Positions 1-9,561 of a stretch of DNA of 64,000 nucleotides are shown piece by piece. Below the pieces are notes generated by a model. The model did not search any database. It saw only the letters and a program-made list of their open reading frames with translations, and was not told the origin of the DNA. A program made the translations under genes and the position numbers. The stretch's first letter is position 1. Every line of letters starts with the position of its first letter. The DNA lies in the NCBI GenBank assembly GCA_030374765.1, contig JARGXX010000013.1, positions 868,001 to 932,000 of the forward strand, read 5' to 3'. Source of the DNA: Agarophyton chilense (lineage: Eukaryota > Rhodophyta > Florideophyceae > Gracilariales > Gracilariaceae).

Positions 1-368
1 GTTGTGGCGCAATGAGTGCACCCTATACAGTCTTGCTCTTCTACATATACGTATCGGTCTAGAGGCCCAATTCCATCCTCTTCGAACCTGATGATTTCAT
101 AAGACATCTTAGTCCCAAGGGGATTCGACAATGCAGTTTCTGCTTCGGTGACCTCGCGTAGCATTTTCAAGTAATCTTGCTGTCTTTCCAAGCCGATGTC
201 CTCCGGCGACGTTTCTTCATCAGCCGGAGTGCATGCGTACGGTGTCCTTGCGCGTTTCACGGGTGAGAGGTTTGGGGTGAAAGGGAGCACCGGTCGTGTT
301 TGATACAAATGTGATGCTGGTGCGGGGCTTTTTACAGCAAGCCCGCAAGCGAAAGCAACATAAACCAT
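1..368 (-). CDS. Plastid-type 4Fe-4S ferredoxin-like protein, 3' end outside window
   Basis: Reading the minus strand from the ATG at 368-366 gives 122 codons without a stop up to the window edge. The N-terminus (MVYVAFACGLAV...) is followed by a Ser/Pro/Arg-rich stretch and then an acidic segment, which fits a plastid transit peptide. Residues 105-122 read RYVYVEEQDCIGCTHCAT, the first half of a ferredoxin cluster motif (Cx2Cx2C). It resembles cyanobacterial and plastid ferredoxin-like proteins (VYVDE.CIGC.HCA type), also found fused to J-domains in plants and green algae. No J-domain is visible upstream here. The expected role is electron transfer through a 4Fe-4S cluster in the plastid. 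The second half of the cluster motif lies outside the window, so the number of clusters and the C-terminus are unknown. The gene is divergent from the TPC gene. Confidence 0.62.
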   Translation of the reverse strand, partial: MVYVAFACGLAVKSPAPASHLYQTRPVLPFTPNLSPVKRARTPYACTPADEETSPEDIGLERQQDYLKMLREVTEAETALSNPLGTKMSYEIIRFEEDGIGPLDRYVYVEEQDCIGCTHCAT

Positions 369-1144
369 TAGTGTCTCCGAAGTGGAGCAGATTATACCAG
401 AGAAGATTTACTATCAATAGCAGTCTTCAAGAATATGCAAGCATATCCCGCCTGAACCCCAAGGCATGAGTTGCGGTGAAAACGCAAGATACATACAAAA
501 TTTTGATGAGTGTGTTCGGTAAGAGCAAAGCGGTGAGTTTTCCAAATATGTCCCTTGGTCTTACACGGGACCTCTGAGCGACGATGCACAAAGACGCATC
601 TTTCTAAACGTCAACAGCTTAGTTGAGCACGAAGTCACGAAGGGTGCTCTAGCTCGCTCGATAGCTGGTGGCTCAGAGCGAACGAAGCGAGATATTTGGC
701 CGATATGGCCGAAGCGAGTGACGGTGGTGGTACAGTACAATCACATCGTACTGTACAGTAGATACTGTGAGTTGTTGAGATGGAACAAATCGGATTTTTC
801 CTCCAGCTCTCTAGATTGTGGTGTCTCTTGGAGTGAATGATTCCCGGGGCTTTACACAATCGCACCTCGCGAGCCATGAGCGCGCAGGTCGCATCGTTAA
901 GATGCGCTACGCAACGGCGAATCGTGCGCCGGATGTCCTCTGTCATGCACACTTTTGTTGGGACATGTCATCATCGTGCGCCCACCCCGTCATATGTACC
1001 ATAGCGTGGGGACTGCCGTTACATCATTACCGTGCATGAGCGCCGGATTTTCCATCCCATCCTATTCTCACTGCTTGATTCAACTATTGTTTGCGGTTGT
1101 CACTCCCCCCATTTCGGCTTCTTCTTGTATCTTGCTCACGCGCG
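369..1144. other. Divergent intergenic region with short palindromes
   Basis: No gene is supported between the ferredoxin-like gene (-) and the TPC gene (+). It should hold both promoters. An inverted repeat TACAGTAC / GTACTGTA with a 9-base loop lies at 731-755, and a GGCC-gatat-GGCC palindrome lies just before it (around 698-710). Small open frames here are on both strands and look like chance. Confidence 0.5.
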
Positions 1145-3280
1145 ATGAGCGAGGCCGAGCCGCTTGTGCCGCATCTCACCTGTTTTGAGCGAGCTGCCTG
1201 GATTGTCGATGAGACTACGCGAGGCGCTACCATTCACAATAGCGCTGCTATTCCTCTCACACGGCAAACGAGGAATCGGTATTTGTTTGTTGAGAACAGC
1301 CGATACATTCGCCAGGCCGTTGTTATTGCATTGACGCTTCTATCTTTCTTTGAGCTACCTTCCTACTGTTCGCCGTATCGAGAATGCGTGTCCCCTGATG
1401 GTTCATCCTTATTTCTGTCTGGCGTACCGTATTTGTCTCCCGTGACACAGGCACTCTCCAACTTCATCCTGCTGGCTGTACTTGTCTTTTTTTTTGCGTA
1501 TGACGCCTTTTATTTACCGCATGCTTCGCTTCACATCTATCCACGCGGCTTGCTCTTCCTTTTCGGTGCATTACTTGTAGACATGATATATGTCGCTCTC
1601 TTCTCCGGCTATCCTCCTATACGCTTCGCGCCGTTTTTGAGAGTCCTCCTACCAATGTTCTACTTTCATTCGTTGCGAGAGTGCACATTTGCCATCTATG
1701 CCGTCCTAAATCCATTTTTTGACATTGTCTTCATTGTGACAATCTTCACCCTCGTGTTCGGATGGATTGTTACATTGGTCTTTCACGATGTGCCAGAGGC
1801 TGAACGCTACTTTGGAAATCTCACTACGGGTCTCTACTCCGCGTTTACCTCCCTAACTACAGCCGATTGGCCCATGCAGATCATGGCGGTACTAGATGTA
1901 TCTCGCGGATCAGCGCTGCTCTTTTTGGCATTTATACTTATTGGAGTACTTATGCTTTTGAACGTGTTGCTCGCTGTGGTGTACAATGCGTACACCGGCC
2001 ACATGGAAGAACTCGTCGTTACCAAATTGCGAGCTCGACGCGACAGTCTTGGTCTGGCGTACGATGCTCTTATTGAAGATGACGGTGTAGCTACTTTGCC
2101 CGACGTTAAGCTAATGTTTGATGAGTTGCGAAAGAATAAGAAACATAGCCATATTGACGATGAACAAGCGCAATATCTATTCACTGCTCTTGACAGTGAC
2201 GGAGATGAAACAATTAATCGAGAGGAGTTTCTTGGTATTGTGGACGCCCTACAGCTGAAGTTTGTATTAGAACTGGAGAGCATTTCGCCTGCAGAAAGAT
2301 TCTTTCCCTCATTGTACGAAACCGACTCCTGGCAACGATTGGCAAAATATGTGCGTTCTACGTCGTTTGTCTATCTCATGGATGTGGTGATGATTACCAA
2401 TGTCGCAGTGGTGGTCTTTGAAAGCACAATGGATCTCAGACAAGAAGATACGCCTCAGAGCGTCCTGCTCTTTGCTGGTATAGAATGTGCTTTTTCGTTT
2501 TTATACATTCTGGAAATGTTGCTCAAAACAATGAGTCAAGGCTTTGATCGCTATTGGCGTGATTACGGCAATCGATTTGACTTTGTTGTAACTTGGTTGT
2601 TGTTGGGAGGGGCTATTTATACGCTCTACCCGTACACGGAAAACGATCGTACCATCGTGCGATACCTGGTTTTGTTGCGGTGTCTCAGGTTATTTTCCTT
2701 GCTTGCTAAGCTACCCCGATTTCGAAAGCTTGTGCAGGTGTTCACAGTTCTCATTCCTGCTTCAGCACCACTTTTCTCGTTCTTCTTTTTATCATTGTAC
2801 GTCTTCGCAGCAGCCGGCGTTGAATTATTTGGAGGGCTGATCTACGCAACAAACCCGGCTCTTGATCCTTCTAATAATAAACTGGTTGATGCCTTTGTGG
2901 GAAATGACTATTGGGCACTCAATTTCAACGATATGGCTGCTGGATGGCAGATGCTGTTCTCATCAGTAATTGTGGCGTACATGACGGAGATTGCGGAGGC
3001 GATTGCGTCTGCCTCTCGGTTTGGACCATGGGCAAAATGGTTCTTTATCCTCAACTTCATCGTTAACACTCTCATTGTTTCTAACTGTGTTTTGGCATTC
3101 GTTGTTGATTTGTTTGTTATGGAGGATGAAGATGACGATAATGAGTTGATTGTCACGGACTTGCAAAGCCGGTATGGGTCTAAGCGTGTGAAAGTATTGC
3201 ACACCTACAGCACTGCAGAGTATGTATATCGTACGATGTTCAGAGATAGAGTTCAGCAGGTCCTTGCTACTGCCGAATGA
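1145..3280 (+). CDS. Two-pore cation channel (TPC1-like)
   Basis: This 711-residue intronless protein fits the two-pore channel family, voltage- and Ca2+-regulated cation channels of vacuolar or endolysosomal membranes. It has two six-helix ion-transport domains (about residues 50-290 and 410-670), each with hydrophobic segments and a pore loop; the second pore region is around NFNDMAAGWQMLF. Between the domains lie EF-hand-like segments, the clearer one being DSDGDETINREEF near residue 352, with a weaker one about 35 residues upstream. This layout is typical of plant TPC1 (about 730 aa). The second domain has an Arg/Lys-rich S4 segment (RYLVLLRCLRLF...LPRFRK). I chose the ATG at 1145; the open frame extends upstream only through non-ATG codons. 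The C-terminus is acidic (MEDEDDDNE). TPC against a CatSper or Cav fragment: two domains plus a central EF-hand make TPC clearly best. Confidence 0.88.
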   Translation: MSEAEPLVPHLTCFERAAWIVDETTRGATIHNSAAIPLTRQTRNRYLFVENSRYIRQAVVIALTLLSFFELPSYCSPYRECVSPDGSSLFLSGVPYLSPVTQALSNFILLAVLVFFFAYDAFYLPHASLHIYPRGLLFLFGALLVDMIYVALFSGYPPIRFAPFLRVLLPMFYFHSLRECTFAIYAVLNPFFDIVFIVTIFTLVFGWIVTLVFHDVPEAERYFGNLTTGLYSAFTSLTTADWPMQIMAVLDVSRGSALLFLAFILIGVLMLLNVLLAVVYNAYTGHMEELVVTKLRARRDSLGLAYDALIEDDGVATLPDVKLMFDELRKNKKHSHIDDEQAQYLFTALDSDGDETINREEFLGIVDALQLKFVLELESISPAERFFPSLYETDSWQRLAKYVRSTSFVYLMDVVMITNVAVVVFESTMDLRQEDTPQSVLLFAGIECAFSFLYILEMLLKTMSQGFDRYWRDYGNRFDFVVTWLLLGGAIYTLYPYTENDRTIVRYLVLLRCLRLFSLLAKLPRFRKLVQVFTVLIPASAPLFSFFFLSLYVFAAAGVELFGGLIYATNPALDPSNNKLVDAFVGNDYWALNFNDMAAGWQMLFSSVIVAYMTEIAEAIASASRFGPWAKWFFILNFIVNTLIVSNCVLAFVVDLFVMEDEDDDNELIVTDLQSRYGSKRVKVLHTYSTAEYVYRTMFRDRVQQVLATAE

Positions 3281-4587
3281 TGGGGGCCGATGAGGTTAAA
3301 GTATGAATCTGTTGAATGTGTTCGACTTCTTTGCTTCTCCTGGGTACATTTACCCCCTATGGCGAAACGCCAGGAGATTTATCGACGTGTTGCGTTCGGA
3401 TTGACCCATGCGATTACCGATCGGAAGAAATCAAGAAACACACGGTAGGCTACTGAGGGTAAGCTATTCGTCCTTTATGAGGTGATCTTTTTCAAACCCT
3501 CGGTGGAAGTCATTCCAACTTCGTCCGTGCTGTTTATCTCTCACAGCTGTATATTAAAGAAACCGTCTGAGGCTTCTCGTTTTCTTCAAATGGTGCTGTT
3601 TTGTTTATCATTCCAGCTGTATTTCCAAGGCGTGTTCATAGTGTGCTTCTTTTTCTCTACGTTCACCACATTGTAAACTAACCTAAAAAAAGCAACCTAA
3701 GACGCTCAAATGAGAAGGACAAGAACGGTTGGGATATTATTCTTGGTACTATCTATCCATCTTATCGCTTGTTGATGGGATGGCACCAATGATGTTAAAA
3801 CAGACAACAAGTACGCATAGCTCATGCTGTACAGGGTCTTAAGATTGAAGTTCCCTAGGGTAAATATGGTGTATATTAGCGTGAACGGGACATTTGGCGC
3901 CCGGCTGCATTTGGATTAGACATAACCCTCATTTCAGGCTTCGCGTCTGCGGTTGACGACTGTTGTCTCCAAACTCTCGTCTTTCTCGTTCTCCTTGCCC
4001 TCTCTTTGCTTTCCCGCCACTCTACCCCACGCTGATTACAGCTGAAACAAACACGGCGAAACTATGACGCACCATAGAGCGGATCACTCCATAGCTGACA
4101 GGTGCAGACGCGCTTTGATGCAAAGTTTCGGAAAGCCATTTATTATTAAACACTCTAGTATACAAAGTTCCCTTATAGATGTTTTGACAAGCGACGAGGG
4201 CAAGTTATTAGAAGAATAATTCTCTCATGATAGCTCTCGGGAACTATGTCCTGCATTTACGCTATTGAGGCTATATTAACGTACAGAAGGATACCAACTG
4301 TTCTCATTTTGCTGCATTGTACCCAAAAAGATCCAACTTCACCCTTGTATCAGCTGTCGGGTATGCATCAGAAACAATTCACCGTCATGTCGATTTGTTA
4401 AAACAAAGTTTCAGCATGAACCAACAGTACCAGCAATCTAATACCCAAGAGCTGATATATCGTAATGCGTGGATTGAGGACGCAATGAGCACAACGTCAC
4501 GTTTGAGACATTTCATCTCACTGAATGCAGTGTGTTCGAAACGCTGTCAATCGAAACTACCGACACTGATACTGAAGCTTGAATGAG
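3281..4587. other. Intergenic, no gene seen
   Basis: About 1.3 kb of AT-richer sequence after the TPC stop. Short open frames (for example near 3482-3676 and 4317-4586) lack plausible ATG context or similarity, so no gene is called. Confidence 0.5.
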
Positions 4588-4594
4588 TATAAAA
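4588..4594 (+). promoter_or_regulatory. Candidate TATA box of the secreted-protein gene
   Basis: TATAAAA lies 167 bp upstream of the ATG at 4761 on the same strand. It is the best TATA-like match in front of this gene. No transcript data are available, so this is inference from sequence. Confidence 0.35.
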
Positions 4595-4760
4595 GCCTAT
4601 TCTTGTTATCTCATGTTACGATGTGCACGCGCTCTCCTACACTCCAGCATCTGCAACTCCTTCGCCGCGCTTGGTTATCCATCACCTTCAACAAACCTCT
4701 TGTTTGAAGTTTTCAACTAACCGAGCTTCCTGATATATTTTGACCTTTCTGAAGAGCACA

Positions 4761-5780
4761 ATGTTGAGGTATTCAGTGTGGACAGCTTCCACTTTTGTCT
4801 TTCTGTTCTTTCTCTCTACTCACGCTGAAGTTGCTCCGTGCAGACGAGACGGCGAATACTGTATGTTTTTGAGTCGTCTACGCTGTTGTCTTCACCATAC
4901 GGGAGTTTTTTTGAAAGAGAATCATTCAGTACGTCTCTGATATCGAGCAAATGAACTGACTTTATTTCATTTTCTTTCATCGTACCCAGGCAGCTGCATG
5001 TGGGCTGAAGAAGATGGGCAAAAATGTTGGAAGCAAACCGCTTCTGAAGATGGAGGACGATTTCAGTGTGAGGATGCACCTTGTGCCCCTTCCGGCTGGA
5101 TGTGTTCCTGTGAAGATCGTGAATACGTTTGTCCCATTAGGCAAAAACAAACGCCTTTGTTTCTGGAGGGCTCTGGTGGTGTGAATCTCTGCAGAAATGG
5201 GAGTACTTCGGTGGTAGAACCTCCCGTCCTGCGACTGGGTTCTTTTGAGATTGGACTTTCGAGGAAAGGTATGCACAGCAACGCATGTAATGAGCTCGTC
5301 TTGTGGCACAATGGAGACCTTGTGGTCAATTTCGGTGCGAAAGACAATCCTACAATCACCTGTGCGAATGCGGACGAAGAAATTAGACGACGTTCGAATT
5401 ATACCGCCGTTGAGTTACAAAGAGGAGACCTGATTGCTTTCCGTTTTAAGAAAGCTAGTTATCATTGCTTCACTTCTATTGCCAAGTTCAGAATTAATGG
5501 AAGGTACATGAGCTCCGTTGATGATGAAGTGGTCGTAAGATATGCTCGGCAGTATTCTACAAACTGGTTTAGTCCGAGCTTCATACCGGTTTACCCAAAA
5601 GACGATTTGAACATGAAGAACGTGACGGAGGAAACGGAACCGGCGAGTGTTTTCGTTCCTCTTCGTCGGAAATTGTTTTCCACGGGAGAGATGATTCCTC
5701 GAGGAGAGGACTTTTGGCATCCGCCCGATGGTACGCAAGACCATTCCCTTGGCAACTTTTATTTCCGAATTCAACTCTAA
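4761..5780 (+). CDS. Secreted Cys-rich protein, two exons (4761-4860, 4990-5780)
   Basis: I did not recognise the family. Exon 1 (4761-4860) encodes a signal peptide (MLRYSVWTASTFVFLFFLSTHA) and the start of a Cys-rich region. A GT...AG intron (4861-4989) splits a Cys codon, and exon 2 continues in frame to a TAA at 5778-5780, giving 296 residues. After splicing the N-terminal 90 residues hold about ten Cys (DGEYCSCMWAEEDGQKCW, then CEDAPC and WMCSC), suggesting a disulfide-bonded extracellular module. The rest is polar with scattered N-glycosylation sites (NYT, NVT) and ends HSLGNFYFRIQL. The join is supported because it extends the Cys pattern and keeps the frame; without splicing neither half has both a signal peptide and the long frame. 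It is likely a wall or extracellular-matrix protein. Confidence 0.68.
4861..4989 (+). other. Spliceosomal intron, 129 bp
   Basis: The intron starts GTATGT and ends in a T/C-rich stretch plus CCCAG. Removing it joins T to GC, making a Cys codon, and restores one frame across both exons. It is the only intron I can support in the window. Confidence 0.68.
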
Positions 5781-6372
5781 GACAAACACTTCTCAGTTGT
5801 ACTGATTCTCGTAGTGCTTTATAACTCTCATCTAGGAGTACGTCCATTCCGATAGAAAACGGTACTAGGCACAACCGTACTTATCAGAGTTCTTTTAGAT
5901 TGGTTTGTAAAAGGTTGTAGAACGATCATGACGTTTATTAATTCGAAACTATACAATCATCTTTATGGACAGCTCCAGCTTTCTTTCTTCTTTGTTTAAT
6001 TCTCCATCGGGAATATATGTATTAGAAGTATAGTCACGTTTTTCACATTTGCTTTACGTCTAACTTAAAAGGCGAATAGTCCAAAACATTACCGATTACA
6101 AATTTCATATTCTTCGATACCAATCTAAGTTTTAGTCAAAGGGACTCCTGTTCCCATGCAACAATATCAAAAGCCCATCTTTAGGGAATTCTAGTAGGTA
6201 TTACGGAAATGATCATCATGACGAACAATACAGAGAATCTCACATCAGTTTCTTGAAAATATCGGAAAACGTATGTTTATCTTTGCCCGAGCGTCTTCTC
6301 TCCGAGTAATGGTTTGTATGCTACTCGTTGCCGACGAGTTCCATCATTCTAAAGTAGCATTTAATGCACTAG
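5781..6372. other. Intergenic between convergent genes, no gene seen
   Basis: AT-rich 0.6 kb between the secreted-protein gene (+) and the membrane-protein gene (-). It should hold both 3' UTRs. Nothing else was recognised. Confidence 0.5.
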
Positions 6373-8658
6373 CTACTGCTCTGATGATGCAACACTGGCG
6401 TCGTAGTAACCTTGTTGACGCATTTCTTCATCCATCTTGAATGAATCCTGATTCTCTTCTTCACTTGCTCTTCCCAGAGTATCTCTCAAAACAGGTGGCA
6501 TCTTTGGAGGAGACTCGCTTGATTGACCGCTTTGAGGTGAGGATGAGTTTGTTTGCTCAGTGCCTGCCATCATATAGCCGAAACAAAGCGCTGATAATGG
6601 TATTAGTGCCACGATTACTAGCACTATAATTACTGCTAGCAGTGGACCGCTAAGCCCCCCCAATACACTTTCCGGACTACTTACGGCGTCAATTATTGAT
6701 GGTGAGGACGGATCATATTGCACCGCATTCAACAAAGCCAGTCGGCTCGGGGGGATCCAGATTTCCGAGGCTACCTTATCTCGAATGTCCACTCTGTTGT
6801 TTTTAACATCGTTAGCGATAATTTTGGAGTCGTTCGGAACTGGAATGGCGTACGTAACAACAATTCCTGAACTATTTGATATTAGTTGCGTCAAATTCCC
6901 GCTCATTACAGTTTCATCCGGCTTATTCCCAATAGCATTTGCCAGAGCCTGAGAAAGTTGTCTTGATTTGTGCTCCGAGAATGTCGGGATGCTGTAGTCC
7001 GCCAGGAAAAGGAATACAAGAACATGTTCTACATTACCCCCCTCAAGCACGGAAGAGACAATAGCGGTTTCATTCGAGGCAAAAATGGTCAAAAGAGGGT
7101 TGTTCAGAACATTTTTGGCTGTCCGTAAGGATTTGGGTGGGGGAATAATGACATGAACATTTGATTCATAGTAGTCACTGTTTTGACCCATTCGAATGTA
7201 AACGGAATGCACGGAACTTTCTGGAAGCTGCTCGATTGAATAGGGGTCATTGATACTTACTACAGGTAGATGAAACTTGGGATACTCGCTCTCAGCCTGG
7301 AACACGGTGGTGTTTTCAAGAGCGAATGGGCCTAGCGAAAACTTGGTTTCGAAAAGTTCTTGACCTGGTCGGATGCTGCCAGTTGGCATAGGTTCCATGT
7401 CAGAGAGAACATCGGGTGTCTGTTCAAGAGAGTCTAATACAGAATCTTCCATGCTCGCAAGGGCGACTTGGATCTTTTTCAAAACGCCCGGATCTTCCTT
7501 GCCAGGGGGTTGTACCACAAACGCGATGGTCTGAATAGGTTGTTCAAATCGTGATAAAGAGATATCTATGGATGCGTATCGACCCATGTCTAGGTCAATG
7601 ATGAAATCCGTTGCATTGAAAGGTTGATCTGGCTGTATAATGTTGTACATTTGGAGATAAATAACTTCTGTCCCAAAGTAGTCAAGCACGAATTTCGTGT
7701 CAGGTTGAATAAGAACCACTGGGTGCACAATAGCTGGCTTCTTCACGAATACCCTTATATCCGTTTCAAATATTTCTTCATCCACTTCAATGTCTGGAAT
7801 TGTAAGTTGGATTATCGACGTACCACTTCTTTCCGGATTGACAGTGATGTAAAGGTTTTGATCAGTGTCATTGAAACATATTCCACACCGCATAGATGGT
7901 TTCGACGGGGCTATTGATTCCATTGGATTCTTGACGAGAGAGCAAGAGTCATCGTACGATACGAGTGTAGAATTGATACCGTACATAACATCTTTGACCT
8001 CCACTCTTGCGTTGGAAAGGACATGTTTCAAAGAAGGCGGGATTTCAATTATATCAGATCCAACGGGCTGATACAGAAGTTCAAGTCGAATATATCCGCC
8101 ATCTGCGTTGTTCTCAGACGACGATGGGTTAAACGCAAGTCCCGGAGAATTGATACCAGATGCAATAGACATGGGCGTTCGTTTTTCCGAGGCAAAGACA
8201 ACAATACCCGCCACGGTATACGTACCCGATGCACGATACTGAGAAACGTTGGTGTAGACCAGTAGATTGTAGTTGGCAACACCAACGTGTCCATCAAACT
8301 CATGCAAGAGGGTGAAGTTGACAAGAGTTTTCGATTGATGTGGAAGCTGTTGTCTTATTTCAGAAGTGGTCGTGATGATTTTTGGATCTGTTGAAATGTG
8401 AATGATTGCTGTAATAGCTTCGTTTGACTGCAAATGAAGAATGTAGGTGATTCGATTCTCGGCTGCACCATTGTTCAAAAGGATGGTTTTGTTCGCTTTT
8501 TCGTTGGTTTTGAAGCCGTATGAAGCAGTGATGTTGAAGAGTTGGCGGTATGAGGCACGGCCGCCATGATGTTGAACTGGGGCAGCGTTTGTGACGGTAC
8601 CGACCACGACAAGAAGGACAATGAAGCTTCGAACGGTAAAGACCTGCAACGAAACCAT
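6373..8658 (-). CDS. Large type I membrane glycoprotein, unknown function
   Basis: The 761-residue intronless product was not recognised. It begins with a clear signal peptide (MVSLQVFTVRSFIVLLVVVG), has a long extracellular part of about 640 residues with many N-x-S/T sites (NITAS, NKT, NFT, NVS, NST), one hydrophobic helix near residues 668-692 (LLAVIIVLVIVALIPLSALC) and a short Ser/Glu-rich cytoplasmic tail. The ectodomain alternates short hydrophobic and polar stretches, which suggests repeated beta-sandwich modules, but no named domain could be assigned. Only two Cys lie close together in the middle (CGICF). It is probably a surface receptor or adhesion protein. The ATG at 8658-8656 directly precedes the signal peptide. 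Confidence 0.75.
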   Translation of the reverse strand: MVSLQVFTVRSFIVLLVVVGTVTNAAPVQHHGGRASYRQLFNITASYGFKTNEKANKTILLNNGAAENRITYILHLQSNEAITAIIHISTDPKIITTTSEIRQQLPHQSKTLVNFTLLHEFDGHVGVANYNLLVYTNVSQYRASGTYTVAGIVVFASEKRTPMSIASGINSPGLAFNPSSSENNADGGYIRLELLYQPVGSDIIEIPPSLKHVLSNARVEVKDVMYGINSTLVSYDDSCSLVKNPMESIAPSKPSMRCGICFNDTDQNLYITVNPERSGTSIIQLTIPDIEVDEEIFETDIRVFVKKPAIVHPVVLIQPDTKFVLDYFGTEVIYLQMYNIIQPDQPFNATDFIIDLDMGRYASIDISLSRFEQPIQTIAFVVQPPGKEDPGVLKKIQVALASMEDSVLDSLEQTPDVLSDMEPMPTGSIRPGQELFETKFSLGPFALENTTVFQAESEYPKFHLPVVSINDPYSIEQLPESSVHSVYIRMGQNSDYYESNVHVIIPPPKSLRTAKNVLNNPLLTIFASNETAIVSSVLEGGNVEHVLVFLFLADYSIPTFSEHKSRQLSQALANAIGNKPDETVMSGNLTQLISNSSGIVVTYAIPVPNDSKIIANDVKNNRVDIRDKVASEIWIPPSRLALLNAVQYDPSSPSIIDAVSSPESVLGGLSGPLLAVIIVLVIVALIPLSALCFGYMMAGTEQTNSSSPQSGQSSESPPKMPPVLRDTLGRASEEENQDSFKMDEEMRQQGYYDASVASSEQ

Positions 8659-9561
8659 TCTCCAACAACTTTTGAGTATGGAAATTCACAAAAGAAGAGA
8701 AGTAGCGACGAGCAGCATGGGTTGCTGTGAGAAGCAATCGGGACTGCAGACGGACAAAAGAGCAGCATTGCAAGATACGGAGCAGCGGGGCATCGGCACT
8801 TCTGTGACAAAAAAAGGAGCACAAGGCGGGTGAAACTGCATCGTAGTGCATGATGAAAGAGCGAGGGCGAGATAATGGAGAGCGCTCATTTTGGGGAGGC
8901 GAAGTGGCAGTGTGCATTTCGTAGAGGATGCATTGAACTTCAGGCACGGTGGGAGAGTGGGCGAGCACCGCTCTGCGCGGAACGCAGAGATGCAAGATCG
9001 CCACGACTGTTGCCCACCACGGCGCGCGCTCTCCTTAAATCTTGATTGGTCACATGCGTGCACCGTGTCCAATGAACGCCTCGCACTACAATATCTGCAT
9101 CACCCACCCCGCCACCGTCTATCCGCGCGCCTTTGGCACTTCAAGTTGTTGTTGACCCCCCCCCCCCCCCCGTCAAAGGCCACCTCTTCTTCACGCGCGC
9201 TTTGCTCGTTGCACTTAGCGCGAGAGCACATACGACGACGGCGGCGTACGCGGCGTGTCTCCTCTGTGAAACGGCGCCGTTTATTCGTTAGGGATTGCGT
9301 TTTGGTTGTGTGTTGCCTCGCGTCGTTTCTTTGGTCGGGCCACTTTTAACTGCTCCGAGCGAGAGCGGTGACTTCGAGTTGCAATAGTTTACGCTTTTTC
9401 TGTCTGTGCACATTTTTTGTGTGCGTTCATCATGTGCTAGTGTTCTGGCGTCTGTTTCGCAGTTCCTTGAGTGTTCCCAAATGCTATTCACGTCTTGTCT
9501 TCCGCTTCAACTGCTCTCAACTCCCTGAGAGCTCTGCGTGTCTTCTGCCTTCATCGGAAAC
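8659..9561. other. Divergent promoter region with a C16 homopolymer
   Basis: About 0.9 kb between the membrane-protein gene (-) and the F-box gene (+). A run of 16 C lies at 9156-9171. CCAAT-like ATTGGT occurs near 9045. Long open frames on both strands (for example 8360-9004 minus) overlap the real gene and lack recognisable content. Confidence 0.5.

Noticed and set aside
8360-9004. 214-codon minus-strand open frame
   Set aside because: It overlaps the start of the membrane-protein gene in another frame; the other frame has the signal peptide and full-length protein.
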